Below are positions 1 to 8,309 of a DNA stretch of 64,000 nucleotides, piece after piece (the first letter of the stretch is position 1; every line of letters begins with the position of its first letter). Position numbers and translations under genes: made by a program. The stretch is from Dyadobacter linearis (lineage in GTDB: Bacteria > Bacteroidota > Bacteroidia > Cytophagales > Spirosomataceae): contig NZ_CAJRAU010000007.1 of assembly GCF_907165045.1 (NCBI RefSeq), forward strand, positions 124,001-188,000, read 5' to 3'. The notes beneath the pieces were generated by a model. The model did not search any database. It was not told the origin of the DNA and was given only the letters and a program-made list of their open reading frames with translations.

Positions 1-495
1 TTTTTAAATACCAACTATTATACACGTGCTTACCTGGACTCTGAAATTGGTCTCCGCGCATATAATGGTATATCAATAACTGGTCAAGTCAGTCTCTCAG
101 GGGGAGGTACTCTAAGTTCGAATCGGACGATCACCCTGCTGAATGATAGCGAAAACCCGGGCGCCAATAAACTATATGGAACGAATGGAGCTGGTACAAA
201 GGGTTGGCATAACCAGCCTTCGCCGGGAGGCCTTTCCGGAAGCGGAACAAGTGGCTATCTGGCATTATGGAATGGGGGAGCTTCTCTCACAAATAGTTCC
301 ATTTATGATTTTGGTTCTTACATGACAATCAGCAAGCCTGTATCATTCTCCCAGCCTTTTATAGTAAAAAACGGGACCCAATCGCAGCGCACATCTTATT
401 CAATAATAGGAGTTGGTACGCTCTGGATGCAGACGGATGGAACCCAGGGGATATACTATTCAAACAGCGGTGGCGGATGGACTTATTTAGGGTAA
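1..495 (+). CDS. Phage tail-fibre-like protein, C-terminal part (5' end outside window)
   Basis: The frame is open from base 1 to the stop at 493-495 and gives 164 residues, so the start lies left of the window. The protein is rich in Gly, Ser, Thr and Asn, with repeated short beta-prone stretches and an aromatic end (GGGWTYLG), as in the C-terminal parts of trimeric tail fibres. It begins with a YYTR-x3-DS motif, a type often seen in fibre trimerization segments; a similar one (NYYTRPQIDS) lies near the N-terminus of the protein at 1290-3692. A role in host-surface contact is inferred from composition and from its place ahead of lysis genes. Confidence 0.6.
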   Translation, partial: FLNTNYYTRAYLDSEIGLRAYNGISITGQVSLSGGGTLSSNRTITLLNDSENPGANKLYGTNGAGTKGWHNQPSPGGLSGSGTSGYLALWNGGASLTNSSIYDFGSYMTISKPVSFSQPFIVKNGTQSQRTSYSIIGVGTLWMQTDGTQGIYYSNSGGGWTYLG

Positions 496-523
496 CATAT
501 TTTTCAATAACCAATCATAAACA

Positions 524-970
524 ATGGAGACCAGTTACAAGAAGGCTTTCAGATTTACAGATGTTGCACGGACATTCATTAACGACCAGGAGGATCAGGA
601 AACAAAACTAGTTTACGCCCTGAACTCGGTTGTTGAACAGATTGATGAGCAGCGCGAAGCGTATTCAAAGAAGGTCACAAAATTACAGCGTAAATATGCA
701 GCAGAAGATAAGTTCGGCTGTATCCTCCGAGATGACAAAGGAAATTACCGCTACAAGAAAGACCAAGAGGAGGTGTTGGAGGAGAAGCTGGACGAGCTCT
801 TCAACCACGAAGACAGTGTTGAGTTTGAACCTGAATACGTCGATGTGGCTTCGCTACCAGAAAAGCTTCCCTCATTCCTTCGTAAGACTTTTTCGGGTTT
901 TGTCATTGAGCCCTCAGAGCCCGAATCGCCTTCGCAAAAGCTTAAATCATTACTACACAAAACAACCTGA
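524..970 (+). CDS. Hypothetical phage protein, 148 aa
   Basis: I do not recognise a family. The protein is charged and mostly helical in appearance. A Lys/Glu-rich middle (residues 45-90) could form a short coiled coil, and the C-terminal third is Pro/Ser/Glu-rich and probably flexible. It starts 28 bp after the tail-fibre gene and ends 5 bp before the next gene on the same strand, so it belongs to the late tail/lysis operon. A fibre accessory or assembly function is possible but not shown. Confidence 0.6.
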   Translation: METSYKKAFRFTDVARTFINDQEDQETKLVYALNSVVEQIDEQREAYSKKVTKLQRKYAAEDKFGCILRDDKGNYRYKKDQEEVLEEKLDELFNHEDSVEFEPEYVDVASLPEKLPSFLRKTFSGFVIEPSEPESPSQKLKSLLHKTT

Positions 971-975
971 GCATC

Positions 976-1266
976 ATGAAAAACGAAGTAAAAAACCAAG
1001 GGGCAGCTTTCGAATTCGATTACGTGAGCCTCAATTTCTCAGTATCTGGTAGGGATACCAGCACGGGAGAACAGAAATCATTTTCTTATAACGATTCTGC
1101 TCAGCTGAATTTTAACGATGAGAGTGAACTGAATAAGACCTTGAAGGATAAAAGCTATCTGCTTGAAGTTATTCCAAGACTCGTCCAGCGCGCACTGAAT
1201 TCATACGATCCGGAGAACCAGGACGCCAAGAGATTGCGGGAAGAGATCGGTCTTTTGTTACAATAG
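976..1266 (+). CDS. Hypothetical phage protein, 96 aa
   Basis: A short acidic soluble protein without signal peptide or membrane segment. The first half looks beta-rich (FEFDYVSLNFSVSG) and the second half helical, ending in a Leu-rich helix. It lies 5 bp after one gene and 23 bp before the next, all rightward, so it is read as part of the tail operon. No family recognised. Confidence 0.55.
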   Translation: MKNEVKNQGAAFEFDYVSLNFSVSGRDTSTGEQKSFSYNDSAQLNFNDESELNKTLKDKSYLLEVIPRLVQRALNSYDPENQDAKRLREEIGLLLQ

Positions 1267-1289
1267 TTTCACTTAAATAAACGCACACT

Positions 1290-3692
1290 GTGAAAAATTT
1301 AATCTTTCTGCTGCTGAGCTGTATCCAGTTCGCAGCCTTATCGCAGCATATTCCAGTTTCCGGCACTGTCAATTTATCCAACTACTATACAAGGCCGCAG
1401 ATCGACAGTCTCTTTAAAACTAAGACTGTCGATCCCCCAATTGTCCGGATACCCGTCTGCAAACGCGGGCCAGCGATCGAGTCGATTAGTAAGATCACCA
1501 ATACGTCAGCTGTTCTGAGGTTTGATGCCGAGAGCGTGTTTGTGATTAAATATTGGATATCCATACTGCCAAAAGGGCAACCGGTTTATCTGGATAGCCT
1601 CCGGCCAGAAAGTAATACAGTCACCTTCAACTTTCCTGGCCGGCCGGCCGGTTCCTATTACCTAAACATCACCGGCAAATCCTGCCGAAGCGATACGGCG
1701 AGCCGCAGCTTCACGATCGATTCCGGAACTGGCGGCCCGATATTGCCGCCGCTCCCAGTACAAAATGGAAAAAGCAAGGTGCTGGGTGCAAACACTGCCA
1801 GGGTCGGCCAGAGAGAGTACAGCTTCAACCGGACACCTGAATTGGTAATCAAATTCAATGATGACGGTACCATTTCGGATATCACAGAAGGCATTGACAA
1901 TTCAGGCGGTATTACCAGGTTAGCAGGATATAACGTCTTCTACATGATCGGCAACGGCTGGTTTGAGAATGCAGAAGGGACTTACGAAAAACTGCAAAAT
2001 ATCAAATTGCCTGATGGCGTCCGTACCATAAAGCAGTTTGTCTGCAATCCCGCACGAATACCCAATTACGAAACTTTCAAGCAGCATTTGAACTCATACG
2101 GAGAGGCAGGGGTAAATATGCTCAATGGCCGCATGTCACAGATAATGGTGTCAATCCATTCGGATCAAAAAGTTGGACAGGGGCTCGAACCAAAATGGCT
2201 TGTTGTTTCCAGGGCGCTCAACTTTCCAAGCGCGCTTCCAGCAATTGATTGGAGACCGTACAACAAATGGATAGCAACGGCAGGCATAAACAAGGGCGAC
2301 GATCAGGACACTTACAGGCGGGTCGGCGTAATACCTGATGCCCGCTTCGGCGACCCAAACCAGGCCATGACTTTTAATACTGTAAAAGTTGAGCAGAACC
2401 GGGTTTTAACGAGGGACGAAGCATACAGTATTGGCCGGGCCTTTGCAAATTATATGGGGTCGAGCCCATATTCCTACATCACAGAAGAGCTCATTGAAAA
2501 TGGCCAGGGCCAGTACGACAAGACTGATCCGTCGACCGGCGCTGAAATAACGGCGCCTGGATATGAGATCACCAGAATGTTTGCGAAAGGTAATCTGGAT
2601 GAAATCCGAACGAAATATCCAAACATCGACAAAAGGAATACTGGCATCAACGGAGGTTATGGCGGGGACGACTATCACTCGCTGATTGATCAATGGCTTC
2701 TGTATGGTGACAGGCAAACCTACGAGCAATCACTGACCGATAAGCTCTATAAGGGACACAGCATACACGGTTTCACCGCAGAAGATCACCCATATTATGC
2801 CAGAGGGCACATTGATGTAAGGAATGTCAATGCCAAGTACTATTTCTGGAACCGCATTTACAATCTTCCGTATGAGTTCATCGCATTGAACGAACGCGTC
2901 AAACTTGCCAGTAAAACCTATGAGGGCAAGGATCGTGAATCCAACTTGACAATTTTCAGCTGCCCATTTATAGAGAGTTTTATTTCTGATGATCGCGGTA
3001 ATAAGATCAACATTGAGCAAGCGAGCTCAGGAGAACTTATTGAGTATCCAAGCGGCACCCTTCTAACCAAAATGAACACGCAGCCGGCTGCTGCTTGGGA
3101 CGAAGCGTTTACGGGTGGGTTCTGGTCAACGCTGGTTACAAGTGGAATGGCCATGTGGGACGCGCCACGCAGCACATTTGGGACAGACAGCACAAAGGCG
3201 CACGTTTGGTCAGATCAAACCTTCCTTTGGAAAAAGAAAGGAGCAAATGATTTTCAACGCTATGAACCTGGCAAAGATGGTGCACCCGAAAACAGTTCAG
3301 ATGGATTAAAACATTCCCTGTATGCGCCTGTCATCGACGCAATGGCTGCGGGCATGGAAGCCGCCTGGCAGATCAGGGATAGAACAACAAAGCTTTCATT
3401 TTCATCCTACTCGTCCACCAGAGGTGATTTCATTGCCAAGCCAGGTAGTGCCGGTCTGCATCTTAACGGATTTGGAGTTCCCAATTACAACTCATTTGTC
3501 GTAAAGGACGCTTTCGATCAGAAAAGGGCGATCTGTTTAATCGGTGAAGGTCCAGGCGGAGCGATCATCATTTACTACAATGGCTTTCTCTCGGCTCATC
3601 TTTTTGAAGATAACGTTACTGTTCACTACAAGGGAGCGGCGTACAATATTGGCCGGGTTTACGGAAGACAGACGGTCGTTAAAAAGCTATAA
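1290..3692 (+). CDS. Large exported tail-fibre-like protein, 800 aa
   Basis: The gene starts with GTG. The first 19 residues look like a cleavable signal peptide (basic start, Leu/Ile/Phe-rich core, ALSQ). Next come a fibre-type NYYTR-x3-DS motif at about residues 31-42 and an Fn3-like beta region at about 60-145 (SKITNTSAVLRF...). The long C-terminal part has many Trp and Tyr residues and could be a sugar-binding or glycan-processing domain, but I see no catalytic signature. A signal peptide is unusual for a phage structural protein, so it may be an exported host-surface or lysogeny protein. It is in the same operon as the fibre gene. Confidence 0.6.
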   Translation: MKNLIFLLLSCIQFAALSQHIPVSGTVNLSNYYTRPQIDSLFKTKTVDPPIVRIPVCKRGPAIESISKITNTSAVLRFDAESVFVIKYWISILPKGQPVYLDSLRPESNTVTFNFPGRPAGSYYLNITGKSCRSDTASRSFTIDSGTGGPILPPLPVQNGKSKVLGANTARVGQREYSFNRTPELVIKFNDDGTISDITEGIDNSGGITRLAGYNVFYMIGNGWFENAEGTYEKLQNIKLPDGVRTIKQFVCNPARIPNYETFKQHLNSYGEAGVNMLNGRMSQIMVSIHSDQKVGQGLEPKWLVVSRALNFPSALPAIDWRPYNKWIATAGINKGDDQDTYRRVGVIPDARFGDPNQAMTFNTVKVEQNRVLTRDEAYSIGRAFANYMGSSPYSYITEELIENGQGQYDKTDPSTGAEITAPGYEITRMFAKGNLDEIRTKYPNIDKRNTGINGGYGGDDYHSLIDQWLLYGDRQTYEQSLTDKLYKGHSIHGFTAEDHPYYARGHIDVRNVNAKYYFWNRIYNLPYEFIALNERVKLASKTYEGKDRESNLTIFSCPFIESFISDDRGNKINIEQASSGELIEYPSGTLLTKMNTQPAAAWDEAFTGGFWSTLVTSGMAMWDAPRSTFGTDSTKAHVWSDQTFLWKKKGANDFQRYEPGKDGAPENSSDGLKHSLYAPVIDAMAAGMEAAWQIRDRTTKLSFSSYSSTRGDFIAKPGSAGLHLNGFGVPNYNSFVVKDAFDQKRAICLIGEGPGGAIIIYYNGFLSAHLFEDNVTVHYKGAAYNIGRVYGRQTVVKKL

Positions 3693-3721
3693 GTATCATG
3701 TAGCTAAGCATCGCGCTGGCA

Positions 3722-3808
3722 TTGGTTGTATTGGGGTTGGCGCCATACTTCTTGCTGCTTGGTTGCTTTGAATCCACAACAGAAAAGTTAGATGCAGAGA
3801 GAAGATAA
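3722..3808 (+). CDS. Possible tiny lipoprotein (o-spanin-like?), 28 aa
   Basis: Reading from TTG at 3722 gives a short hydrophobic leader ending in LLLGC followed by a polar tail (FESTTEKLDAERR). This resembles a lipoprotein signal with the lipid-acceptor Cys at residue 15. It overlaps the start of the next gene by 17 bp. Outer-membrane spanins are often tiny lipoproteins next to an inner-membrane coiled-coil partner, and the next gene fits that partner. The weak start codon and very small size leave this doubtful. Confidence 0.2.
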   Translation: MVVLGLAPYFLLLGCFESTTEKLDAERR

Positions 3809-4214
3809 ATTAACAGAACTGGCTGACAAAAAGCCGCGCGTCGCAATGGTTTATGGTATGGCCATTGCAATAGGTGCCCTATTTAGTGGTGTCATTTCTC
3901 TTCTTATCTATATCAAGGTCCTGGTTGCCGATATGCGGGCGTTAGAAGTGGCTCACCGCCTGGAACTGACTGAAATCAACACAAAGAACCAGGAGCGGAA
4001 CGACGCCAGAGATTCAACGAGCACGGCCAAAATCGAGGGGCGGTTTGAAACCCAGGCAGCCATTCAGGAAGAGAGAATAAAAGAATTGCAAAAAACAGTT
4101 GAGTCCCTTCTAAATCAATCAAGTGCCGTCAAAACGCAATTCCAAAAAATGGAGAGCAAAGTTGATCAAGTATCAGGGAACACTAAAAAGATCGAAGAGG
4201 TCATCAATCAATGA
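3792..4214 (+). CDS. Membrane-anchored coiled-coil protein, possible i-spanin
   Basis: The 140-residue protein has one N-terminal transmembrane helix (about residues 17-42: VAMVYGMAIAIGALFSGVIS and on), followed by about 90 residues of Glu/Lys/Gln-rich coiled coil. This is the layout of an inner-membrane spanin with its coiled coil in the periplasm, and the endolysin-type amidase lies 470 bp downstream. The stop overlaps the start of the next gene (4211) by 4 bp, indicating translational coupling. Spanins share little sequence, so the call rests on topology and position. Confidence 0.55.
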   Translation: MQREDKLTELADKKPRVAMVYGMAIAIGALFSGVISLLIYIKVLVADMRALEVAHRLELTEINTKNQERNDARDSTSTAKIEGRFETQAAIQEERIKELQKTVESLLNQSSAVKTQFQKMESKVDQVSGNTKKIEEVINQ

Positions 4215-4672
4215 AAGCAAAACTAATTTCCTACTCAATTTCCGGCGCGCTTGCTTTTGGTATCATGGGGGTTGTAATCCCTGCCATTGTTCTCTTGGGA
4301 GCTATGATAGCAGCTCCCACCAGGGCACAGCGGACCGATTCCGCCCCTGGCGAAAAACCTGTCGCCATTGACTCGGCAGCTGTCTTATCTCCGATTGACA
4401 GCGCTATTAATATCGTTACCGAGAAGGCGAGGCAGGCGGGAGCGAATTTAGATAAAGTAGAGACTGGCGTAGACCGAGTCAATACCAAACTGAACAAACT
4501 TCAAACCCGTCAAGCCCGCATTTTGGATATGATCACACCTGCCGACGCTCCTGTTGTGGCTCAGTGGCCCTTACCGCCGCAGGAATTTCGGGTAGACCCC
4601 GATACACCTCAAATCAAACCCGTAGAGCCAGAAAAAGCGGGCTGGTGGAAACGGACATTCAGAAAGAATTAA
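4211..4672 (+). CDS. Exported or membrane-anchored phage protein, 153 aa
   Basis: The N-terminus has a strong hydrophobic helix (residues 8-34) ending in AAPTRAQ, which could be a signal peptide or a signal anchor. A helical, coiled-coil-prone segment follows (about 65-105), then a Pro-rich tail (LPPQEFRVDPDTPQIKPVEP) that could span the periplasm, with a basic end. It overlaps the previous gene by 4 bp and precedes the amidase. I infer a lysis-cassette role (holin or spanin partner), without a family match. Confidence 0.5.
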   Translation: MKAKLISYSISGALAFGIMGVVIPAIVLLGAMIAAPTRAQRTDSAPGEKPVAIDSAAVLSPIDSAINIVTEKARQAGANLDKVETGVDRVNTKLNKLQTRQARILDMITPADAPVVAQWPLPPQEFRVDPDTPQIKPVEPEKAGWWKRTFRKN

Positions 4673-4683
4673 GCGGTTCAAAG

Positions 4684-5163
4684 ATGAGAAAGATCAAATA
4701 TTTGGTCGTCCATTGTACAGCATCTCCACAAGCGACGAGTGTGGATTCGATCAAAAGGTATTGGAAAAATGTGATGGGTTGGGAGGATCCAGGATATCAT
4801 GTGATCGTCAAGCCCGACGGAGAAGCGACTGTCTTAGCTCCAATAGAGCGCGTGACGAATGGCGTAAAAGGTTACAACTCCAAATCCATACATATATCCT
4901 ATATCGGTGGTGTTGATAAAAATGGTAAGCCGATCGACAACCGGACGACAGAGCAGAAGGAAACGCTGCTTCACTACCTGAGAAAATGGAAGCAAATGTT
5001 TCCAGAGGCGGTCATTTTAGGTCACAGGGACTTTTCGCCAGACAAGAATGGCAACGGCCGGGTTGATCCGTGGGAGCGCATTAAAGAGTGCCCCTGTTTC
5101 GACGCGAAGATCGAATATGCCTCTCAGGGGTTCAATGCAATTACAGAATATCAAAACATTTAG
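4684..5163 (+). CDS. N-acetylmuramoyl-L-alanine amidase (phage endolysin)
   Basis: The start at ATG 4684 is chosen because the amidase domain begins at once (MRKIKYLVVHCTASPQ). An upstream in-frame extension would only overlap the previous gene. The amidase_2 type is recognised from the VVHCTASP zinc-ligand strand, the middle segment with YHVIVKPDG, the ISYIGG strand and the late GHRDFSPD block, which has the second His and is followed by a Cys/Asp-containing ECPCFD. The enzyme would cut the bond between N-acetylmuramic acid and L-alanine in peptidoglycan during lysis. There is no signal peptide, so release would need a holin. Confidence 0.88.
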   Translation: MRKIKYLVVHCTASPQATSVDSIKRYWKNVMGWEDPGYHVIVKPDGEATVLAPIERVTNGVKGYNSKSIHISYIGGVDKNGKPIDNRTTEQKETLLHYLRKWKQMFPEAVILGHRDFSPDKNGNGRVDPWERIKECPCFDAKIEYASQGFNAITEYQNI

Positions 5164-5172
5164 AATCAAATC

Positions 5173-6228
5173 ATGTTCACAGACATATTAGATCCGGAAG
5201 ACAAGACAGAAACCATTGTAGTTTGTAGCGGTGGCGGCTCACGCGGATTGTGGCAGTGGGTTTTGCTATTGCTAATAGCTTCCAGGTTCCGCATATCAAT
5301 GATCTGTGGAACCAGTGCTGGAGCTTTGAACGCATATGGATTTGGGAAAGGAGCTGCTGCGCAGCAATATGTAAGCGAGAACTACAAGAAGGTTTTCGCA
5401 GAAAATGCATTACCGATTACCCTGCCTGGTCTGGCAGAAATACAGAATGGTAAGTTGACTTTCAGTCTGGTCAATATCAAAAAGTATCTGCTCAAAGGGA
5501 TTAATCTCTGGGATACATTTAAACTGGTTACTGAGAAAGGGCAGCGAAACTTGATCAAACAACTGCTTAAAAATGTACTATCCGCTCCCGCATTACTTAA
5601 CAACGCCCCGCTGTATGACCGTATCAGAGATTTACAGGCGATTAATCCAGGTTGGACCATACCAACTTACTGGAATCGGGTTGATATGAAGACCGGCAGT
5701 CTGGACGAATGCGGATGGGACACTGGGCTTGCGCCTGCTGAGGAAGTAGCTAGCGTAGTCGCGTCGACGACAATACCACTTCTATGGCCATTGGTAGCTG
5801 ACCGTTGGGCCGATGGTGGATTACGTGAGGGAACCCCGCTTGCCCAGATTATCGAAAAAGTGAAAGCAGCTGTTCAGCTAAATCCGTCAAGGAGATTTCG
5901 CATCATTTTACTTGAATGCACCAAGGATGAAATGCCCGAAGATGCTTTGCTTGCTAACCCTATTGATGTGATCTCGCAGATGGTTTCCATTCAAATGAAT
6001 GAGAGCCGCCGCAATGATACAAAATGGATCATCGAGAAAAATCAGGAAGCGCTTAATGCCATTGCAGCCGGCTTACCGACTGACCTGGTCCCGTTTGAGC
6101 TTTACCGTCTGCGATATCCCGGCGCAAAGAGCTCATTGGATTTTAGCAAAGAAGCGGAAGCCGATTTCACCAAATCTGCACACGAAGTTTTTGAGACATT
6201 CATTAAGGATTTTGATGAAGCCGCGTAA
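5173..6228 (+). CDS. Patatin-like phospholipase
   Basis: All patatin signatures are visible: the Gly-rich oxyanion loop GGGSRG (residues 20-25), the nucleophile elbow GTSAG with Ser48, and the catalytic Asp in ADGG (Asp214), giving a Ser-Asp dyad. The family hydrolyses acyl chains of phospholipids. The gene sits between the endolysin (9 bp gap) and the small terminase and is followed by a strong terminator, so it ends the tail/lysis transcript. In a phage it might help break membranes at lysis or act as a lysogenic-conversion lipase; neither can be decided here. There is no signal peptide. Confidence 0.85.
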   Translation: MFTDILDPEDKTETIVVCSGGGSRGLWQWVLLLLIASRFRISMICGTSAGALNAYGFGKGAAAQQYVSENYKKVFAENALPITLPGLAEIQNGKLTFSLVNIKKYLLKGINLWDTFKLVTEKGQRNLIKQLLKNVLSAPALLNNAPLYDRIRDLQAINPGWTIPTYWNRVDMKTGSLDECGWDTGLAPAEEVASVVASTTIPLLWPLVADRWADGGLREGTPLAQIIEKVKAAVQLNPSRRFRIILLECTKDEMPEDALLANPIDVISQMVSIQMNESRRNDTKWIIEKNQEALNAIAAGLPTDLVPFELYRLRYPGAKSSLDFSKEAEADFTKSAHEVFETFIKDFDEAA

Positions 6229-6230
6229 CT

Positions 6231-6253
6231 AAAATGGTATATATTACCATTTT
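6231..6253 (+). terminator. Intrinsic terminator after the patatin gene
   Basis: A perfect 9-bp stem (AAAATGGTA/TACCATTTT) with a 5-nt loop, its 3' arm running into a T tract. It separates the tail/lysis genes from the packaging genes that start at 6298. Confidence 0.75.
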
Positions 6254-6297
6254 TTCGGTCTGTTTATTTTTGTTGAAAGGCACACACAACTCTATTC

Positions 6298-7116
6298 ATG
6301 GATCCTAATATAATTGAGTCCGAGATTCAAACTGGTTTACTTCCAAAGCAGCAACTCTTCTGTGAGGAGTATATCAAAGATTTTCATGGAACAAATGCTG
6401 CAATAAGGGCTGGTTATGAAGATCGAAATGCGGCTGTTACCGCGTCAAAGATGCTGGCCGATGATCGGTTTCGAAAGTATATCAAGACTCTATTAGATGC
6501 GATTGGACTGGACGAGCACGAAACCAAGAAGCTAATCGCAGACATTGCACGCAGTAGCCTGAATGATTATTTCACGTTCAAAAAAGTATTGTACACTCCG
6601 AAGATCGAAAAACCGCTTTCCGATTTGATTTCAGAGCTCCGCGCTGAAATGGATTTTGAGAACGAATATGCATTGGCGGCCAGTTTGAAGGGCCAAGATT
6701 TAGAATTGCATCAAGTTGGCCAATGCCGGCGAGAAAGGCAGCTGCTACGGTACGAGCTCGAACTAAAACGAAATTCAGATGCAGTCAGAATTGTTGATGG
6801 ACCGGCCAGATTGATTGATGTCCCGGAACTGGATATGGCAAAGCTGGTTGCTGATAAGGAGAAAGGAAGAATCAAGTCGATCACACCTGGACAGTTCGGG
6901 ACGAAAGTGGAGTTGTATGCCGCCGATGCTGCACTGACCAACCTGGCCAAAATGCACGGGCTATTTGAAAAAGATAATAGCCATCGGCATGAGCATACCG
7001 GCAAAGATGGTACCCCATTAAAAGCGCCGGTAACGTTCATCAGCGCCGACGCATTAACTCCCGAGCAAATAGAAAAGTACCTGAACGGTGATAGGACTAA
7101 CGACGAAGGTTTTTGA
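6298..7116 (+). CDS. terS: Terminase small subunit
   Basis: The N-terminal region (residues 14-70) shows the terminase_2 pattern: LPKQQLFCEEYIKDFHGTNA, AAIRAGY, then AAVTASKMLADDRFRKYI. This helix-turn-helix region recognises phage DNA at the packaging site. The C-terminus probably contacts the large subunit. It overlaps the next gene by 29 bp, as terminase pairs often do. At 272 residues it is longer than most small terminases because of a charged central insertion (about 100-190). Confidence 0.85.
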   Translation: MDPNIIESEIQTGLLPKQQLFCEEYIKDFHGTNAAIRAGYEDRNAAVTASKMLADDRFRKYIKTLLDAIGLDEHETKKLIADIARSSLNDYFTFKKVLYTPKIEKPLSDLISELRAEMDFENEYALAASLKGQDLELHQVGQCRRERQLLRYELELKRNSDAVRIVDGPARLIDVPELDMAKLVADKEKGRIKSITPGQFGTKVELYAADAALTNLAKMHGLFEKDNSHRHEHTGKDGTPLKAPVTFISADALTPEQIEKYLNGDRTNDEGF

Positions 7117-8299
7117 GGGATTATACAATGCATATTTATCCAGGAAATACAATGTTTTTGTTCTGGAAGGCGGTTCACGATCGTCAAAAACGCACAGTAT
7201 TATTCAATTTTGGATCATTTGGGCATGGATGAACCAGGGCAAGAGCCGGCGCGTCGTCGTTGCCCGGTTAAAGGGTACATGGCTTGCCGGCACCGTTTAC
7301 AAAGACTTTATTGATGTCTTGAAGGTATATGCGATCTACAATAGAAGGTGCGAGAACAAGACCAATAAGATATACACCATGTGGGGGACCGAGTTCTGGT
7401 TTGTAGGCTTAGATGATCCGCAGAAAATCCACGGTATGCAGACCGATGCATTTTGGATTAATGAGGCCGTGGAAGCAAGTAAAGACAGTTATGATCAGCT
7501 GATGCAGCGGTGCAAAGGCTTTGCGATCCTTGATTACAACCCGAGCGAAGAAGAGCATTGGATTTACGATTCAGTTTGTAAACGGGAGAAAAGCTGGTAT
7601 TCGCATTCAACAATGCTGCACAATCCGCTGATCCCACTCAATGCCAAAGAGCAAATACTGTCTTATGAGCCTACGGAGGAGAATTATCGAAATGGTACCG
7701 TAGATAAACGCAAATGGCTAATCTACGGCCTGGGAAAGCGAGCGAAAATAGAAGGGTTGGTTTTCGAAGATTGGGAGATTGTAAAAGACATCCCGTCGGG
7801 AGCTACCATGTTTCAAGGTCTTGACTTTGGTTATACAAATGATCCGACTGCTTTGGAAGATGTCGGAATCTGGAAAGGGCAAAACAGTCTGTACATACAC
7901 GAGCTCTGCTATAAAACGCACATGACAACCGCCGACATCATTAAGGAATTGAAACAGGTGAATAAAGGTCGGAAAATCATATCTGAGAGTGCGGATCCTC
8001 GTATGGTGGATGAGATTCACAATGCCGGGTTCAATATCCACGCTATCAAGAAGTATCCGGGCTCTGTGGTTGCTGGGATTGACAAAATGAAATCCATGAA
8101 AATCTATGTCACCGAGTCCTCTGTGAACGCGATAAAAGAGCTTAGAAATTATACTTATCAGCAAGATAAAAATGGGAAATGGCTTAACGAGCCAATAGAT
8201 GACTTCAACCACATACTCGACGGTAGCCGCTATGTAGTCCTGTCAGAGTTGCTCGGACGAAGGGAGCCAAAACGAAATTTAGGAGCTTACATCAGATAA
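7088..8299 (+). CDS. terL: Terminase large subunit
   Basis: The gene starts with GTG inside the small-subunit gene. The ATPase domain has Walker A GGSRSSKT (residues 28-35) and an acidic motif near FWINEAVEAS. The C-terminal nuclease domain shows the expected acidic positions in GLDFGYTNDPTA, SADPRMVDEI and DDFNHILDGSRY. The protein drives DNA into the prohead and cuts the concatemer. At 403 residues it is a compact PBSX/SPP1-type terminase. The portal gene follows 10 bp later. Confidence 0.92.
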   Translation: MIGLTTKVFEGLYNAYLSRKYNVFVLEGGSRSSKTHSIIQFWIIWAWMNQGKSRRVVVARLKGTWLAGTVYKDFIDVLKVYAIYNRRCENKTNKIYTMWGTEFWFVGLDDPQKIHGMQTDAFWINEAVEASKDSYDQLMQRCKGFAILDYNPSEEEHWIYDSVCKREKSWYSHSTMLHNPLIPLNAKEQILSYEPTEENYRNGTVDKRKWLIYGLGKRAKIEGLVFEDWEIVKDIPSGATMFQGLDFGYTNDPTALEDVGIWKGQNSLYIHELCYKTHMTTADIIKELKQVNKGRKIISESADPRMVDEIHNAGFNIHAIKKYPGSVVAGIDKMKSMKIYVTESSVNAIKELRNYTYQQDKNGKWLNEPIDDFNHILDGSRYVVLSELLGRREPKRNLGAYIR

Positions 8300-8309
8300 T
8301 TACACGCAC

